Source: Stagnimonas sp965279705 (GTDB lineage Bacteria > Pseudomonadota > Gammaproteobacteria > Nevskiales > Nevskiaceae). From it: a DNA stretch of 64,000 nt. The translations under genes were made by a program, and so were the position numbers. Below the pieces are notes generated by a model. It was not told where the DNA came from. It did not search any database and worked only from the letters and a program-made list of their open reading frames with translations. The DNA is taken from assembly GCA_965279705.1 (NCBI GenBank), contig OZ257257.1:1364001-1428000 (forward strand). The letters are read 5' to 3'. This document shows, piece by piece, positions 26,775-36,743 of this stretch. Each line of letters begins with the position of its first letter. Positions within the stretch are counted from its first letter, which is position 1.

Positions 26775-27755
26775 ATGCGCGTTCCCCAACCCCTCAAAGA
26801 TCCTTCGTTCTCCGCCCGCCACAAGCTCAGGCGGGCGTTGATTCATCGCAGTCTTTCCACGCTCGCGCGTTTCGGTGAGCGAAAGATCAAGCTCGGTGAG
26901 ATCGAGGCGGGCTTGGCGATTCAGCGCGATATTCCATACGGCCCTGCACCCGAGCATTTGCTGGATGTCGTGCGTCCGCGTGGCGCGGTCACAGCACTGC
27001 CGGTGCTGCTCTACATCCACGGCGGTGCGTTCACCACTTGCTCGCGGCAGACCCACCGTGCGGTGGCCGCGCTCTATGCCTCGCGCGCCGGCTACGTGGT
27101 GTTCAACATCGACTATCGCCTGGCCCCGCGCCATCGCTACCCGGCCGCAATTGAAGATGCCTGCCTCGCCTATCGCTGGGTGGCGGATCGCTGCGCGCAA
27201 TACGGCGGCGACCCGCGCCGCATCGTCATTGCAGGCGAAAGCGCAGGTGGCAATCTGGCGCTGGGTGTGGCCTGCGCGGCCAGCTATGTGCGGCACGAGG
27301 CTTATGCAAAGGCGGTCTACGAACATCCCGTGCGGCCGCTGGCCGTGATGCCACTGATGCCGGTGTTGCAGGTGAGCGATCCACTGGCGCGCAGGCAATA
27401 CCGAAACCTGCCGGACTGGGCGATCAAGATTCTCGAAATACTGGCGATGAACTATGTCGGCGAGCGCCAGCCGCATGCCACCGATGCGCTGCTGTTTGCC
27501 GATCCCATTCGTCTGCTCGAAGCCACGGCGCCGGCCAAACCCTTTCCGCAAATCTTCACGGGCGTGGGTACGGCAGACCTGTGCGAAGAAGATGCCAAGC
27601 GACTGCATACGGCTGCCCAGCGCTGGGGCATCGCCAGCGAGCTACATCAGTACCAAGGCGAACCACATGCGTTTCAGGCTATGTGGTGGCGGCCGCTGAC
27701 GCAGCAATTCTGGGACGACAACATCACCTTTCTGCACGGCCTGGCGGTGACCTGA
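26775..27755 (+). CDS. alpha/beta hydrolase, hormone-sensitive-lipase type
   Basis: 326 residues. The oxyanion motif is HGGAF (about 81-85), nucleophile elbow GESAGG (about 154-159, Ser156), the acid is in the GTADLCEED region (about 267) and His in GEPHAF (about 296). This pattern fits bacterial HSL-type esterases/lipases of short-chain esters. No signal peptide, so probably cytosolic. Substrate unknown. 46 bases after dcd; converges with the phosphoesterase gene. Confidence 0.85.
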   Translation: MRVPQPLKDPSFSARHKLRRALIHRSLSTLARFGERKIKLGEIEAGLAIQRDIPYGPAPEHLLDVVRPRGAVTALPVLLYIHGGAFTTCSRQTHRAVAALYASRAGYVVFNIDYRLAPRHRYPAAIEDACLAYRWVADRCAQYGGDPRRIVIAGESAGGNLALGVACAASYVRHEAYAKAVYEHPVRPLAVMPLMPVLQVSDPLARRQYRNLPDWAIKILEILAMNYVGERQPHATDALLFADPIRLLEATAPAKPFPQIFTGVGTADLCEEDAKRLHTAAQRWGIASELHQYQGEPHAFQAMWWRPLTQQFWDDNITFLHGLAVT

Positions 27756-27776
27756 GAGCCGCAGCTGGCTTCGTGC

Positions 27777-29216
27777 TTACACGCCGAAGCCGTTTTCGCG
27801 CGCGATGCGCTTGAGCACCAGCCACTCGCCAAAGTGCGACTCGGCCGGGTTGGCCGGCACCGGCAGGCTGACCGGCAGCGCATCCAGCGGATTGCCGCAG
27901 AACTGGCCGAAAGGCTGAGGCCCGCCGACGTCGAAGCTCGGCTTCACATCGACACGTGGAGCATTGTCGAAATCCAAGGCGTAGGCCATGTTGAGCGACC
28001 AGTCCGCGCGACTGCCGACCGGGTCCAAACCAAAACGCCAGGTGATGAGGTTGAGGATGGACTGCGGATCGAACTGCAACTTGCACACGCCCTTGGCGAC
28101 GCGCGGGCCGATCAGTGCACAGGGCACGCGGAAGCCGAGCCGACCATCGTTACCGAGCGTTTTCTCGGCCTCGGAAACCGGCCCCACCGGCGGCACCACG
28201 TGATCGAAGAAACCGCCCCATTCGTCGTAATTGATGATGAGCAGCGTCTTCTCCCAGTTGGGTGAATCGCGCAGCGCCTGGTAGACGCCATTGAGATACA
28301 GCTGGCCGTCGCGCACATCGGAGGCCGGATGGTCGTCGTTGGCGACCTGATTGCCCTCGCCGAGAAAGCGCGGTTCGACGTAGCTCACCGAGGGCAGCAA
28401 GCCTGCGGTCGCCTGGGCCAGAAAGGCCGCATACGGCAGCGCCGTGCCCGCGGCCACGTACTTGGTGCCCCACAGGGCCAGCAGAGGCAGGTCGTTGAAG
28501 TAATAGTTGGCTGTGACGTTCTTGGCGGCCAAGCGGTCCCAGATCGTCGGCAGGCTGGAGATGTCGAAGGTGTTGGTCATCCGGTCCGTCGCGCCCGAAT
28601 GCATGTAGAAGCGGTTGGGGTAGGTCGAAGACAGGATGCCGGAGAAGTACTTGTCGCAGACCGTCCAGTTGTCGACCACACCCTTGAAGAAGGGCAGGTC
28701 GTCGGCGGTGAAATAGCCCGCCGGAAACTTGTCGGCCGGATTGTCCTTGGTGCCGCCGGTGAGCAGCCAGCCATCCATCGCGCCGTTGTTGAGGTGCGTG
28801 CGGCCGCCTGCATAACCGTGGCTGGGGTCGGCCCAGGCGCAGCCGCCGTAACCATAGGCGGGGTCGGCGGCGAGGTGGAAGCTCTCCACCGTCTTGCCCT
28901 CGATGTTCTTGAACTTGCGACCGGCCTGAATGCCGTCGGCACCCGGCACCCAGCCCAGCATGTGGTCGAAGGTGCGGTTCTCCATCATCACCACCACGAT
29001 GTGGTTGATGCCGCTGTCTTCGGGTTTCGGCAACGCCTTGCCGGCAGGTGGCTGCGGGGCGGGGGTGATGTCGCCGCCGACGCCTGGCGGCATCAGCAGA
29101 TTGGCAGCGCCCGAGCTGTCACCGCAGGCAGCTAATGTCGCCGCTGCACTTGCCGAACCGACCAGACCAGCGAGTACGCGGCGACGGTCGTGGTTGAGGG
29201 GATCTTTGTTTGACAT
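27777..29216 (-). CDS. Tat-exported phosphoesterase / phospholipase C superfamily protein
   Basis: 479 residues. The N-terminus has a twin-arginine-like RRRVLAG followed by a hydrophobic stretch and LAAC, which could also be a lipobox, so it may be a Tat-exported lipoprotein. The phosphoesterase domain starts at HIVVVMMENRTFDHMLG, the metal/nucleophile region of the PLC/AcpA acid-phosphatase family (conserved Glu, Asn and Thr), and has NYDEWGGFFDHV towards the C-terminus. It hydrolyses phosphate esters or phospholipids outside the cytoplasm; substrate unresolved. Confidence 0.85.
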   Translation of the reverse strand: MSNKDPLNHDRRRVLAGLVGSASAAATLAACGDSSGAANLLMPPGVGGDITPAPQPPAGKALPKPEDSGINHIVVVMMENRTFDHMLGWVPGADGIQAGRKFKNIEGKTVESFHLAADPAYGYGGCAWADPSHGYAGGRTHLNNGAMDGWLLTGGTKDNPADKFPAGYFTADDLPFFKGVVDNWTVCDKYFSGILSSTYPNRFYMHSGATDRMTNTFDISSLPTIWDRLAAKNVTANYYFNDLPLLALWGTKYVAAGTALPYAAFLAQATAGLLPSVSYVEPRFLGEGNQVANDDHPASDVRDGQLYLNGVYQALRDSPNWEKTLLIINYDEWGGFFDHVVPPVGPVSEAEKTLGNDGRLGFRVPCALIGPRVAKGVCKLQFDPQSILNLITWRFGLDPVGSRADWSLNMAYALDFDNAPRVDVKPSFDVGGPQPFGQFCGNPLDALPVSLPVPANPAESHFGEWLVLKRIARENGFGV

Positions 29217-29322
29217 GGAGCTCTCTGGCGTTCGGCTGGAAGCCGCAAATGATGAGAACCCAAGTTATCAGCCTGATGACGGCCGCATGCGTGCGTTAGG
29301 GTGGTTTTCCCGCAGCGACCTT

Positions 29323-31599
29323 TTACGCGCGGGTGATGCGCCAGGCGCGATGCGGTGCCGGTGGTCGCTTGTAGTCCTCACCCAGCGTTTGCAGGGTGAT
29401 GTCTTCCACCTTCAGCCCTTCGAGCGCGTCGAGCTTGAAGCGCTGACGGTTGGTGCTGAAGTACAGCACGCCGCCCGGTGCCAGCAGCTGCATCGCATCG
29501 CCGATCAGCGAGACGTGATCGCGCTGGATATCCCAGCTGTCTTCCATCTTCTTCGAGTTGGAGAAGGTCGGCGGGTCGCAGAAGATCATGTCGAACTTCG
29601 GCGCGCGATCGTCTTGCGCGGTGCGGGCCAGCCACTCGACACAATCAGCGCGCAGCGTCGCGTGCGGCGGCAGGCGCGAGGGCAGGGGTGCGCGGCCATC
29701 CAGCTCGGTGAAGGGGATGCCGTTCAGCTCGAAGTTCTGGCCCAGCCAGTCGAGATAGGTGTTGGACATATCGACCGACAGCGTGTGATCGGCGCCGCCG
29801 ACCGCCGCATGGATGCTGGCCGTGCCGGTGTAGCAAAACAGGTTCAGCACCTTCTTGTTGCGCGCCTCTTTCTGGATGCGCTGACGCATCGGGCGGTGGT
29901 CGAGAAACAGACCCGTATCGAGGTAGTCGTCAAAGTTCGCCCACAGCTTGCAGCCGTGCTCGGTCACCACGTGATAACGCTCGTGGGTGCCCTGCTTCTG
30001 ATACTGCGCGGTGCCTTTCTGGGCCTTGCGCAGCTTGTAGTGCAGGTTGTCCATGGGCAGCTCCAGCACGTGCTGGATCACCTGCAGTGCTTGGCGCAGG
30101 CGACGCTCGGCGACGGCGGGTTCGATGGTCTTCGGCGGTGCGTATTCCTGCACGACCACATGTAATTCAGGCGTCGCGTAGATGTCGACGGCGACCGCGT
30201 ATTCCGGCAGGTCGTTGTCGTAGAGGCGGTAGTTGCTCACCTCGCTGCGGCGGGCCCACTTGCCGAGATGGGCGAGATTTTTCTTGAGGCGATTCTCGAA
30301 GTCCGGCGCAGGCGACTTGCGCGGCTCGGCGGGTGCCACTGGCACGGGCGAGGTATCGGCCACCATCTCGCCGTGCTCGTCCATCACATCCGGGCGGGCT
30401 ACAACCTCACCGCGCTGCGCAAATACCTCCATCACCAAGAGCTTGCAGGGGATCGCGCCATTGAAGAACGAATACACCTTGTCGGCCTTGATGCCGAGGC
30501 GGAAACCCAGCTCCTGCTTGCCGGTGAAGAGCGCGAACTTCCAGCCCGGGAAGTTCGCCCGCACCTGGCCGCCGAGCAGCGAGTGCAGCTTGATCAGCTC
30601 GGCCTCGTCGGACAGACGCTCGCCATAGGGCGGGTTGGCGATGAGCAGGCCAGGCGTGTCGCCGAGGGGCTTGGCGAGCGTCGCTTCGTTGACGGTGAAA
30701 TCGACCTTGCCGGTGAGCCCCGCGCGCTTGCCGTTATCGCGCGCGATCGAGATGGCGCGCGGGTCGTTGTCTATGCCGGCCAGCGGCGGAATATTCCTGA
30801 AACCCGCTTCCGCGCGCGCCAGCGCTTCTTCGCGAAGATTGGCCCAAGCCTGCGGCTGGTGGGCGTTCCAGTGGGTGAAGCCCCACGCTTCGCGCATCAG
30901 GCCCGGCGCATGGTCGCCGGCAATCCATCCGGCCTCGACCAAGAAGGTGCCGCTGCCGGTGAAGAGATCGACGAGGCTGCCGCCGCGCGCCGCAATGGCG
31001 GGCCAGCCGCTGCGAATCAGCAGCGCGGCTGCCAGGTTCTCCTTGAGTGGAGCTTCGACCTGCCGCGCGCGCCAGCCACGGCGATGCAGCGAGGAGCCAC
31101 TCAAGTCGAGTGACAGCTGGGCTTGGTCACCCGAGGTGCGGCCATCGAGATGCAGATGGATACGGATGTCCGGGTTCTCAGGGTCAACATCCGGCCGCTT
31201 GCCGCTGACGGCGCGGAAGCGATCGGCGATGGCATCCTTCACTTTCAAGGCCGCGTAGTGGGTGTGGGTGACGGTATTGCTGCGGCCGGCGACTTCGATC
31301 AGAAAGCTCTTGTCGACGTCGAACAGCTCTGGCCAATCGATCGCATTGGCGGCTGCATATAGCGAATCAACGCCATCGAGCGGAAATTTGGAGAGTGGCA
31401 TCAGCACCCGCGAGGCCAGCCGCGACCACAGGCACAGGCGATAAGCGCCCGCGACATCCGACTTGGCGTGCACGCCGCCGATGGTTTCCTTGCACTCCAC
31501 CGCGCCGAGGGTGCGGACCTCGTCCAGCAGCATCGTTTCGATGCCGCGCGGGCAGGTGATGAAAAGTTGGATCAGGTTTGTCGGTGTGATTTCGCTCAT
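29323..31599 (-). CDS. rlmKL: bifunctional 23S rRNA (guanine-N2/N7) methyltransferase
   Basis: 758 residues. N-terminal THUMP domain (about 55-160), first methyltransferase domain with IANPPYGERL (about 320; m2G2445, RlmL), and a second C-terminal Rossmann methyltransferase with FCDPPTFSNSKKM (about 676; m7G2069, RlmK). The full-length fused form is a gammaproteobacterial trait. Divergent from the DUF885 gene with a 67-bp gap. Confidence 0.95.
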   Translation of the reverse strand: MSEITPTNLIQLFITCPRGIETMLLDEVRTLGAVECKETIGGVHAKSDVAGAYRLCLWSRLASRVLMPLSKFPLDGVDSLYAAANAIDWPELFDVDKSFLIEVAGRSNTVTHTHYAALKVKDAIADRFRAVSGKRPDVDPENPDIRIHLHLDGRTSGDQAQLSLDLSGSSLHRRGWRARQVEAPLKENLAAALLIRSGWPAIAARGGSLVDLFTGSGTFLVEAGWIAGDHAPGLMREAWGFTHWNAHQPQAWANLREEALARAEAGFRNIPPLAGIDNDPRAISIARDNGKRAGLTGKVDFTVNEATLAKPLGDTPGLLIANPPYGERLSDEAELIKLHSLLGGQVRANFPGWKFALFTGKQELGFRLGIKADKVYSFFNGAIPCKLLVMEVFAQRGEVVARPDVMDEHGEMVADTSPVPVAPAEPRKSPAPDFENRLKKNLAHLGKWARRSEVSNYRLYDNDLPEYAVAVDIYATPELHVVVQEYAPPKTIEPAVAERRLRQALQVIQHVLELPMDNLHYKLRKAQKGTAQYQKQGTHERYHVVTEHGCKLWANFDDYLDTGLFLDHRPMRQRIQKEARNKKVLNLFCYTGTASIHAAVGGADHTLSVDMSNTYLDWLGQNFELNGIPFTELDGRAPLPSRLPPHATLRADCVEWLARTAQDDRAPKFDMIFCDPPTFSNSKKMEDSWDIQRDHVSLIGDAMQLLAPGGVLYFSTNRQRFKLDALEGLKVEDITLQTLGEDYKRPPAPHRAWRITRA

Positions 31600-31666
31600 T
31601 GCGCATTATCCCGTGTATTGCGCCAGCCATCGGCTTAGGATTCACAAAACCCTTCGCGAGACCGCC

Positions 31667-33424
31667 ATGTTGATCCGCCGCTTGCTGCTGTCGCTGTGTC
31701 TTCTGCTCACTTTCGCATCGGCCCAGGCCAATGAGGACGCAGCTTTTGGCAAAGCCTTTGGAGATGATTGGCTGGCCCAGTACTGGCAGCTGAATCCCGA
31801 TTTCGCGGTGTCGGTCGGCTATTACAAGGTCGCTGGCCTGCTGCCCGCACCGGATGCCGCCAATCGCAAGACCTACGTGCGCTGGCTGGATGTGCAGATC
31901 AAGCGTCTTGCAGGCTTTGATGCCGCCCAGTTGAGCCCGGCGGCGCGTAGCGATCTCGCCATGCTCAAGACCCAGCTCGAATCCGAGCGCTGGTCGCTCA
32001 CCACGCTGAAAAGCTGGCAGTGGAACCCTTCGGCCTACAACGTGGCCGAGCCGATCGCGATCCTGCTTTCCACGCCGTATGCGCCAGAGACAGCGCGCCT
32101 GCGCACCGTTCAGCAACGTCTGTTGAAAGTGCCGGCCTATTACGCCGCTGCCAAGAAAGCGGTCGAGCATCCCACCCGCGAGCACACGCGCATTGCCATC
32201 GAGCAGAGCGCCGGCGCCTTGGATGTACTCGGCGCTTCTCTCGAAAAACAGGTGGCTGGCTCCGCGCTCAACGCCCAGCAGCGCACGGCGTTTCTGGCTG
32301 CGCTCAAGCCCGCGCGTGCAGCGGTGACCAGCTACATCGACTGGCTAAAAGCGCTCGATGCTAAGCAGGCCACCGACGGCACGGCGCGCAGCTTCCGTCT
32401 GGGCGAGGCGCTGTACGAGCAGAAGTTTGCCTACGATATTCAGTCTGGCTCCACCGGCAAGGCGCTCTACGAGCGCGCCCTGCTTGAGAAAGAGCGCCTG
32501 CACGCGCGCATGGGCGTGCTCGCCGATCAGCTCTGGCCCAAATACTTTGCCGAGCAGAAGCCGCCCGCCGACCGCGTGCAGAAAATCGCCCAGCTCATTG
32601 CCAAGTTGAGCGAGCAGCACACCACGCGCGAGGGTTTCGTGGATGAGGTGAAGCGGCAGATTCCGCTGCTCGAAGCGTTCGTGCGCGAGAAGGACCTGCT
32701 GACGCAGGACGCCAGCCGCCCCTTGCAAGTGCGCGAGACGCCGATCTACCAGCGCGGTTTTTCCATTGCCAGCATCAATGCACCGGGGCCGTATGACCCC
32801 ACGGCCAAGACCTATTACAACGTCTCGCCGCTCGACGACTACACGCCGGAGCAGGCCGAGAGTTTCCTGCGCGAATACAACCGCTGGCAGTTGCAGGTGC
32901 TCAACATCCACGAGGCGGTGCCGGGCCATTACGTGCAGTTGCTGCACGCTAACAAATCACCCAGCCGCATCAAGACGCTGTTCGGCAACGGCGCGATGGT
33001 CGAGGGCTGGGCGGTGTATTCCGAGAAGATGATGCTCGAAGCCGGCTGGGGCGGGCATGAGCCGGAGATGGAGTTGATCCACAGCAAATGGCTGCTGCGC
33101 GTCACCACCAACACCATTCTCGATTACGGCATCCATGTGTTGAATTGGGACGAGCAGAAAGTGCTCGATCTGATCCGCAACGAAGCCTTTCAGAGCGAGA
33201 CCGAGGCGCGAGGCAAGTGGCGCCGCGCCACCTTGAGTCAGGTGCAGCTCACCAGCTATTTCGCAGGCTATTCGGCGATCTATGACTACCGCGAGCGCCT
33301 AAAGAAAGAATTGGGTGCGCGCTTCGACCTGAAGCAATTCCACGAACACTTCCTGAGCTATGGCAGTGCGCCGGTGGCGGTGATCGAGTCGCTGATGAAG
33401 CCCGAAGACGCGACGAAGAACTAG
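31667..33424 (+). CDS. DUF885 family secreted metallopeptidase-like protein
   Basis: 585 residues from ATG 31667; the frame is open further upstream but that part overlaps rlmKL antisense. Signal peptide about 1-22 (ends ASAQA). The DUF885 domain carries HEAVPGH (about 414), a variant metal-binding HExxxGH, and a downstream EGWAVYSEKMM with the likely third ligand. Periplasmic peptidase or carboxypeptidase activity is plausible; the substrate is unknown. Its stop codon overlaps the stop of the convergent efflux gene (33421-33424, CTAG). Confidence 0.85.
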   Translation: MLIRRLLLSLCLLLTFASAQANEDAAFGKAFGDDWLAQYWQLNPDFAVSVGYYKVAGLLPAPDAANRKTYVRWLDVQIKRLAGFDAAQLSPAARSDLAMLKTQLESERWSLTTLKSWQWNPSAYNVAEPIAILLSTPYAPETARLRTVQQRLLKVPAYYAAAKKAVEHPTREHTRIAIEQSAGALDVLGASLEKQVAGSALNAQQRTAFLAALKPARAAVTSYIDWLKALDAKQATDGTARSFRLGEALYEQKFAYDIQSGSTGKALYERALLEKERLHARMGVLADQLWPKYFAEQKPPADRVQKIAQLIAKLSEQHTTREGFVDEVKRQIPLLEAFVREKDLLTQDASRPLQVRETPIYQRGFSIASINAPGPYDPTAKTYYNVSPLDDYTPEQAESFLREYNRWQLQVLNIHEAVPGHYVQLLHANKSPSRIKTLFGNGAMVEGWAVYSEKMMLEAGWGGHEPEMELIHSKWLLRVTTNTILDYGIHVLNWDEQKVLDLIRNEAFQSETEARGKWRRATLSQVQLTSYFAGYSAIYDYRERLKKELGARFDLKQFHEHFLSYGSAPVAVIESLMKPEDATKN

Positions 33425-34806
33425 AAGCCGCCGCCGAGTGCCTTGAACAAGCCAATCGCTGCGGTCTGACTTGCTAGCTGCGCCTGCACCAGACTGTCTT
33501 CGGCATTGAGGCGCGTGCGCTGGGCATCGAGCAGGGTCAGCAGATCGTCGGCACCCGCGTCGTAGCGGATGCGCGCGAGGTCGTAGGCGAGGCGCGCCTG
33601 CTCGGTGGATTGCACCAGCAAGGCGGTGCGCGTTTCGTTGCTGCCGACGGCGACGAGGTTGTCTTCGACATCCTTCAGTGCCAGCAGCACGGTCTGCGCA
33701 TAGCTCTCCAGCAGCTCCTGTTGCTGTGCGTTGGCGAGCACTACCTGGCTTTGCAGGCGGCCACCATCGAACACGCTCTGGCTGAGCGAGGCCGCGAGCG
33801 ACAGCACCGTGCTGCTGCCGCTGGTGAGCACACCGTTGATGCCGGCCGAGGCCGACAGCGATACGTTCGGCAGCAGGGCCGCGCGGGCGACGCCGATGTT
33901 GGCGTTGGCGGCAATCAGCCCCGCCTCGGAGGCACGAATATCAGGCCGCTGCACCAGCAGGCTGGCGGGCGTATCGACGGCAATCGCGGGTAGGGTGATG
34001 CCCGCCAGCGTGGTGCCGCTCACCACAAAACCACACGGCGCACGCCCCAGCAAGACCGCCAGCGTATGGCCGGTCTGTTGCAGGCTCTGCTGAAGGGCGG
34101 GGATGCTCGCCTCGATGCTCAGCAGCGTGGTTTTCTGCTGCGCCAAGTCGAGCGCGGTGGCCGCGCCGTTGTCGTAGCGCACTTGCACCAGACGCAGCAG
34201 TTCGGCGGCGGCGGCGCGGTTCTGCTCGGTGAGGGTGAGGCGATCCTTCAAGGCCAGCAGCTGAAAGTAGTTGCTGGCGACATCGCCTTGCAGGGTGAGC
34301 GCAACGGCATCACGGCTGTAGACGCTGGCATCGAGCCGCGCGCGCGCAGCGGCCACACTGGCCGCGTTGCCGCCCCAGAGATCGAGTTCGTACGCCGCAC
34401 TCAGTGTGGCCGAATCGCTCTGGCTGTTGCTGCTGCCCGATGACGTGTTGCTGCTGCCGTTATCGCGGCTGCTGGTGCTGGCGGATGCCGAGGCGTTCAC
34501 GGTCGGCAGCAGGCTGGCGCGTGCGGCCTTAGCACTCGCGCGGGACTGCTCGATGCGGGCGACGGCGGCAGCAAGATCGTGATTGGCGGCCAGCGCCTCG
34601 ACCATCAGCGCATCGAGTTCGGCGCTGCCGAAGCGTTGCCACCATTGCGCGTTCACGGCTTGCGCGTCGGGGTCTGAAATGGCTGCGCTGTAGCTCGGTG
34701 GCAGCGGCAACTCGGGCTTGGTGAGAGTTGGCGTCAGGCTGCACGCGCTGAGCGACAGCAGTGCGACGAGGGCGAGAGTGCGATTCATGGAGAGAGACCA
34801 GTTCAT
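33421..34806 (-). CDS. outer-membrane efflux lipoprotein (NodT/TolC type)
   Basis: 461 residues. Lipobox LSAC near residue 21 gives an acylated N-terminus; two outer-membrane efflux repeats (about 60-250 and 255-455) form the beta-barrel/alpha-tunnel of a TolC-like trimer. Start ATG 34806 overlaps the macB stop as ATGA; an ATG at 34788 is an alternative. Third gene of a macA-macB-OMF operon. A Ser/Asn-rich loop (about 120-145) is longer than usual and probably extracellular. Confidence 0.9.
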   Translation of the reverse strand: MNWSLSMNRTLALVALLSLSACSLTPTLTKPELPLPPSYSAAISDPDAQAVNAQWWQRFGSAELDALMVEALAANHDLAAAVARIEQSRASAKAARASLLPTVNASASASTSSRDNGSSNTSSGSSNSQSDSATLSAAYELDLWGGNAASVAAARARLDASVYSRDAVALTLQGDVASNYFQLLALKDRLTLTEQNRAAAAELLRLVQVRYDNGAATALDLAQQKTTLLSIEASIPALQQSLQQTGHTLAVLLGRAPCGFVVSGTTLAGITLPAIAVDTPASLLVQRPDIRASEAGLIAANANIGVARAALLPNVSLSASAGINGVLTSGSSTVLSLAASLSQSVFDGGRLQSQVVLANAQQQELLESYAQTVLLALKDVEDNLVAVGSNETRTALLVQSTEQARLAYDLARIRYDAGADDLLTLLDAQRTRLNAEDSLVQAQLASQTAAIGLFKALGGGF

Positions 34807-36743
34807 TCGGAGGCCAGCGCCACCACCGGGTCGAGATTGGCCGCCTTGCGGGCCGGCAGATACCCGAACAGCAAGCCGGTGATGAAGGCCGAACCGAAGG
34901 CAAACAGTGCGGGTGCGGCGGTGAACACCACCTTGGTGCCAAAGCTCTGTGCGGCCAGTGCCGCGCCGATGCCGAGCAGCACGCCCACCACACCGCCGAT
35001 GCCGCAGATCACCAGCGCCTCGGTGTTGAACTGCAAGAGGATGTTGCTGGTGCGCGCACCGGTGGCCATGCGCACGCCGATCTCTCTCGTCCGTTCCGTG
35101 ACGTTGACCAGCATGATGTTCATCACGCCGATGCCGCCCACCAGCAGCGAGATGAAGGCCACCGAGCCGAGCAGCAGTGTCAGCGTGTTCTGCGTGGTGG
35201 TCGCCATCTCCATCAGCGAGGTGGTGCTGCGCACCTGGAAATCCAGCGTGCCGTGCCGCGCCATCAGCAGATCGGTGATCGCCGCCTGGGTGTCGTCAGC
35301 CACCGCCGCACTCGCCACCTTGACGTTGATGCTGCCGAGATAGCGCTTGCCGAAGATGCGTGCGAAGCCGGTCGAGAGCGGGATGATGGCGACGTCGTCC
35401 ATGTCCGCGCCGAAGGCATTGGCCCCCTTGCTGGCCAGCACGCCGACGACCTGGAACGGCACCTTGCCGACCAGCACGTAGAGGCCCACCGGCGAGGCCG
35501 CATCGGGGAACAGATTGCGCGCCACCGTGCTGCCCAGCACCATCACCGGCGCGTAGCTGGCCACATCGTCTTCGCTGACGAACACGCCTTCGCCCATCTT
35601 CCAGTCCTGCATCTGCGTGTAGGCGGGCCAGACGCCGATGACGTTGCTTTTGTAATCGATGCTGCCGTAGCGCAGGGTCTGGCGAGACTGCCGCTGCGGC
35701 GAGACGGCGGTGACACCTTCGACTGATTCGATCGCATCGGCATCGGTGTCTTTCAGCATGGCGAGTTCGCCGCTGGGCCGCGTGCCGGGCGCGCCGGGCT
35801 GCACCAGCAGCAGGTTACTGCCCATCGACTCGATGCTCTTCATCACCTCGGCCTTGCTGCCGTTGCCAATGGCCAGCATGGTCACCACGGCCGCGACGCC
35901 AATCACTACGCCGAGCAGGGTGAGTGCCGAGCGAAAGATGTTGCCGCGCAGCGAGTGCAGCGCCATCTTCACCGCCTCGCCGAGGTCCGGCAGCCAGTGC
36001 GGATGCGTGCGGCCCTTCGGCAGTGCGGGCGTGGCGCGCCCCGCACCGCGCGTGCCGGCGTCTTCGACGATGCGGCCGTCGCTGATCTGGATGATGTGCT
36101 CGGCGTGTGCGGCCACTTTCGCATCGTGGGTGATGAGGATGATAGTGCGGCCTTCACCGTGCAGCTGCTTGAGCAAGGCCAGCACTTCGGCACCGCTTTT
36201 GCTGTCGAGCGCACCGGTGGGTTCGTCGGCGAGGATCACCTCCGCGCCATTCATCAGCGCACGCGCAATCGACACGCGCTGCTGCTGGCCGCCGGAGAGC
36301 TGATTGGGCTTGTGGCCGAGCCGCTCGCCGAGGCCGAGCTGACCGAGCAGTGCGGCAGCGCGCTGCACGCGATCGGGCTTGGCCATGCCCGCGTAAATGG
36401 CGGGCAGCTCGACGTTCTCGGCGGCCGTGATCGTCGTCATCAGGTTGTAGCGCTGAAACACGAAGCCGAAGCAGTCGCGGCGCAGCGAGGCGAGGTCGTC
36501 CTTGCCCAAGGTAGCGACATCGATGCCGCGCACCTTGTATTGGCCGCGCGAGGGCGTGTCGAGGCAGCCCAGCACGTTCATCAGTGTGGATTTGCCCGAA
36601 CCCGACTGGCCCATGATCGCCACGAACTCGCCGGCGGCAATCGACAGCGTGATGCCGTCGAGCGCGCGCACCTCGGCACCGTCGCCGCCGGCGTAGATCT
36701 TGGCGACGTCGTCGAGTTGCAGCAGGGGTGCGTTAGCGATCAC
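34803..36743 (-). CDS. macB: MacB-type ABC transporter (ATPase-permease)
   Basis: 646 residues (E. coli 648). N-terminal ATPase with Walker A GQSGSGKSTLMN (about 40), signature LSGGQQQRVSIARAL and Walker B VILADEPTGALD; then TM1 (about 275-295), a large periplasmic domain and three C-terminal membrane segments (about 525-640). Works as a mechanotransmission pump with MacA and an outer-membrane channel to export macrolides, peptides or siderophores. ATGA overlaps at both ends show coupling with macA and the OMF gene. Confidence 0.93.
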   Translation of the reverse strand: MIANAPLLQLDDVAKIYAGGDGAEVRALDGITLSIAAGEFVAIMGQSGSGKSTLMNVLGCLDTPSRGQYKVRGIDVATLGKDDLASLRRDCFGFVFQRYNLMTTITAAENVELPAIYAGMAKPDRVQRAAALLGQLGLGERLGHKPNQLSGGQQQRVSIARALMNGAEVILADEPTGALDSKSGAEVLALLKQLHGEGRTIILITHDAKVAAHAEHIIQISDGRIVEDAGTRGAGRATPALPKGRTHPHWLPDLGEAVKMALHSLRGNIFRSALTLLGVVIGVAAVVTMLAIGNGSKAEVMKSIESMGSNLLLVQPGAPGTRPSGELAMLKDTDADAIESVEGVTAVSPQRQSRQTLRYGSIDYKSNVIGVWPAYTQMQDWKMGEGVFVSEDDVASYAPVMVLGSTVARNLFPDAASPVGLYVLVGKVPFQVVGVLASKGANAFGADMDDVAIIPLSTGFARIFGKRYLGSINVKVASAAVADDTQAAITDLLMARHGTLDFQVRSTTSLMEMATTTQNTLTLLLGSVAFISLLVGGIGVMNIMLVNVTERTREIGVRMATGARTSNILLQFNTEALVICGIGGVVGVLLGIGAALAAQSFGTKVVFTAAPALFAFGSAFITGLLFGYLPARKAANLDPVVALASE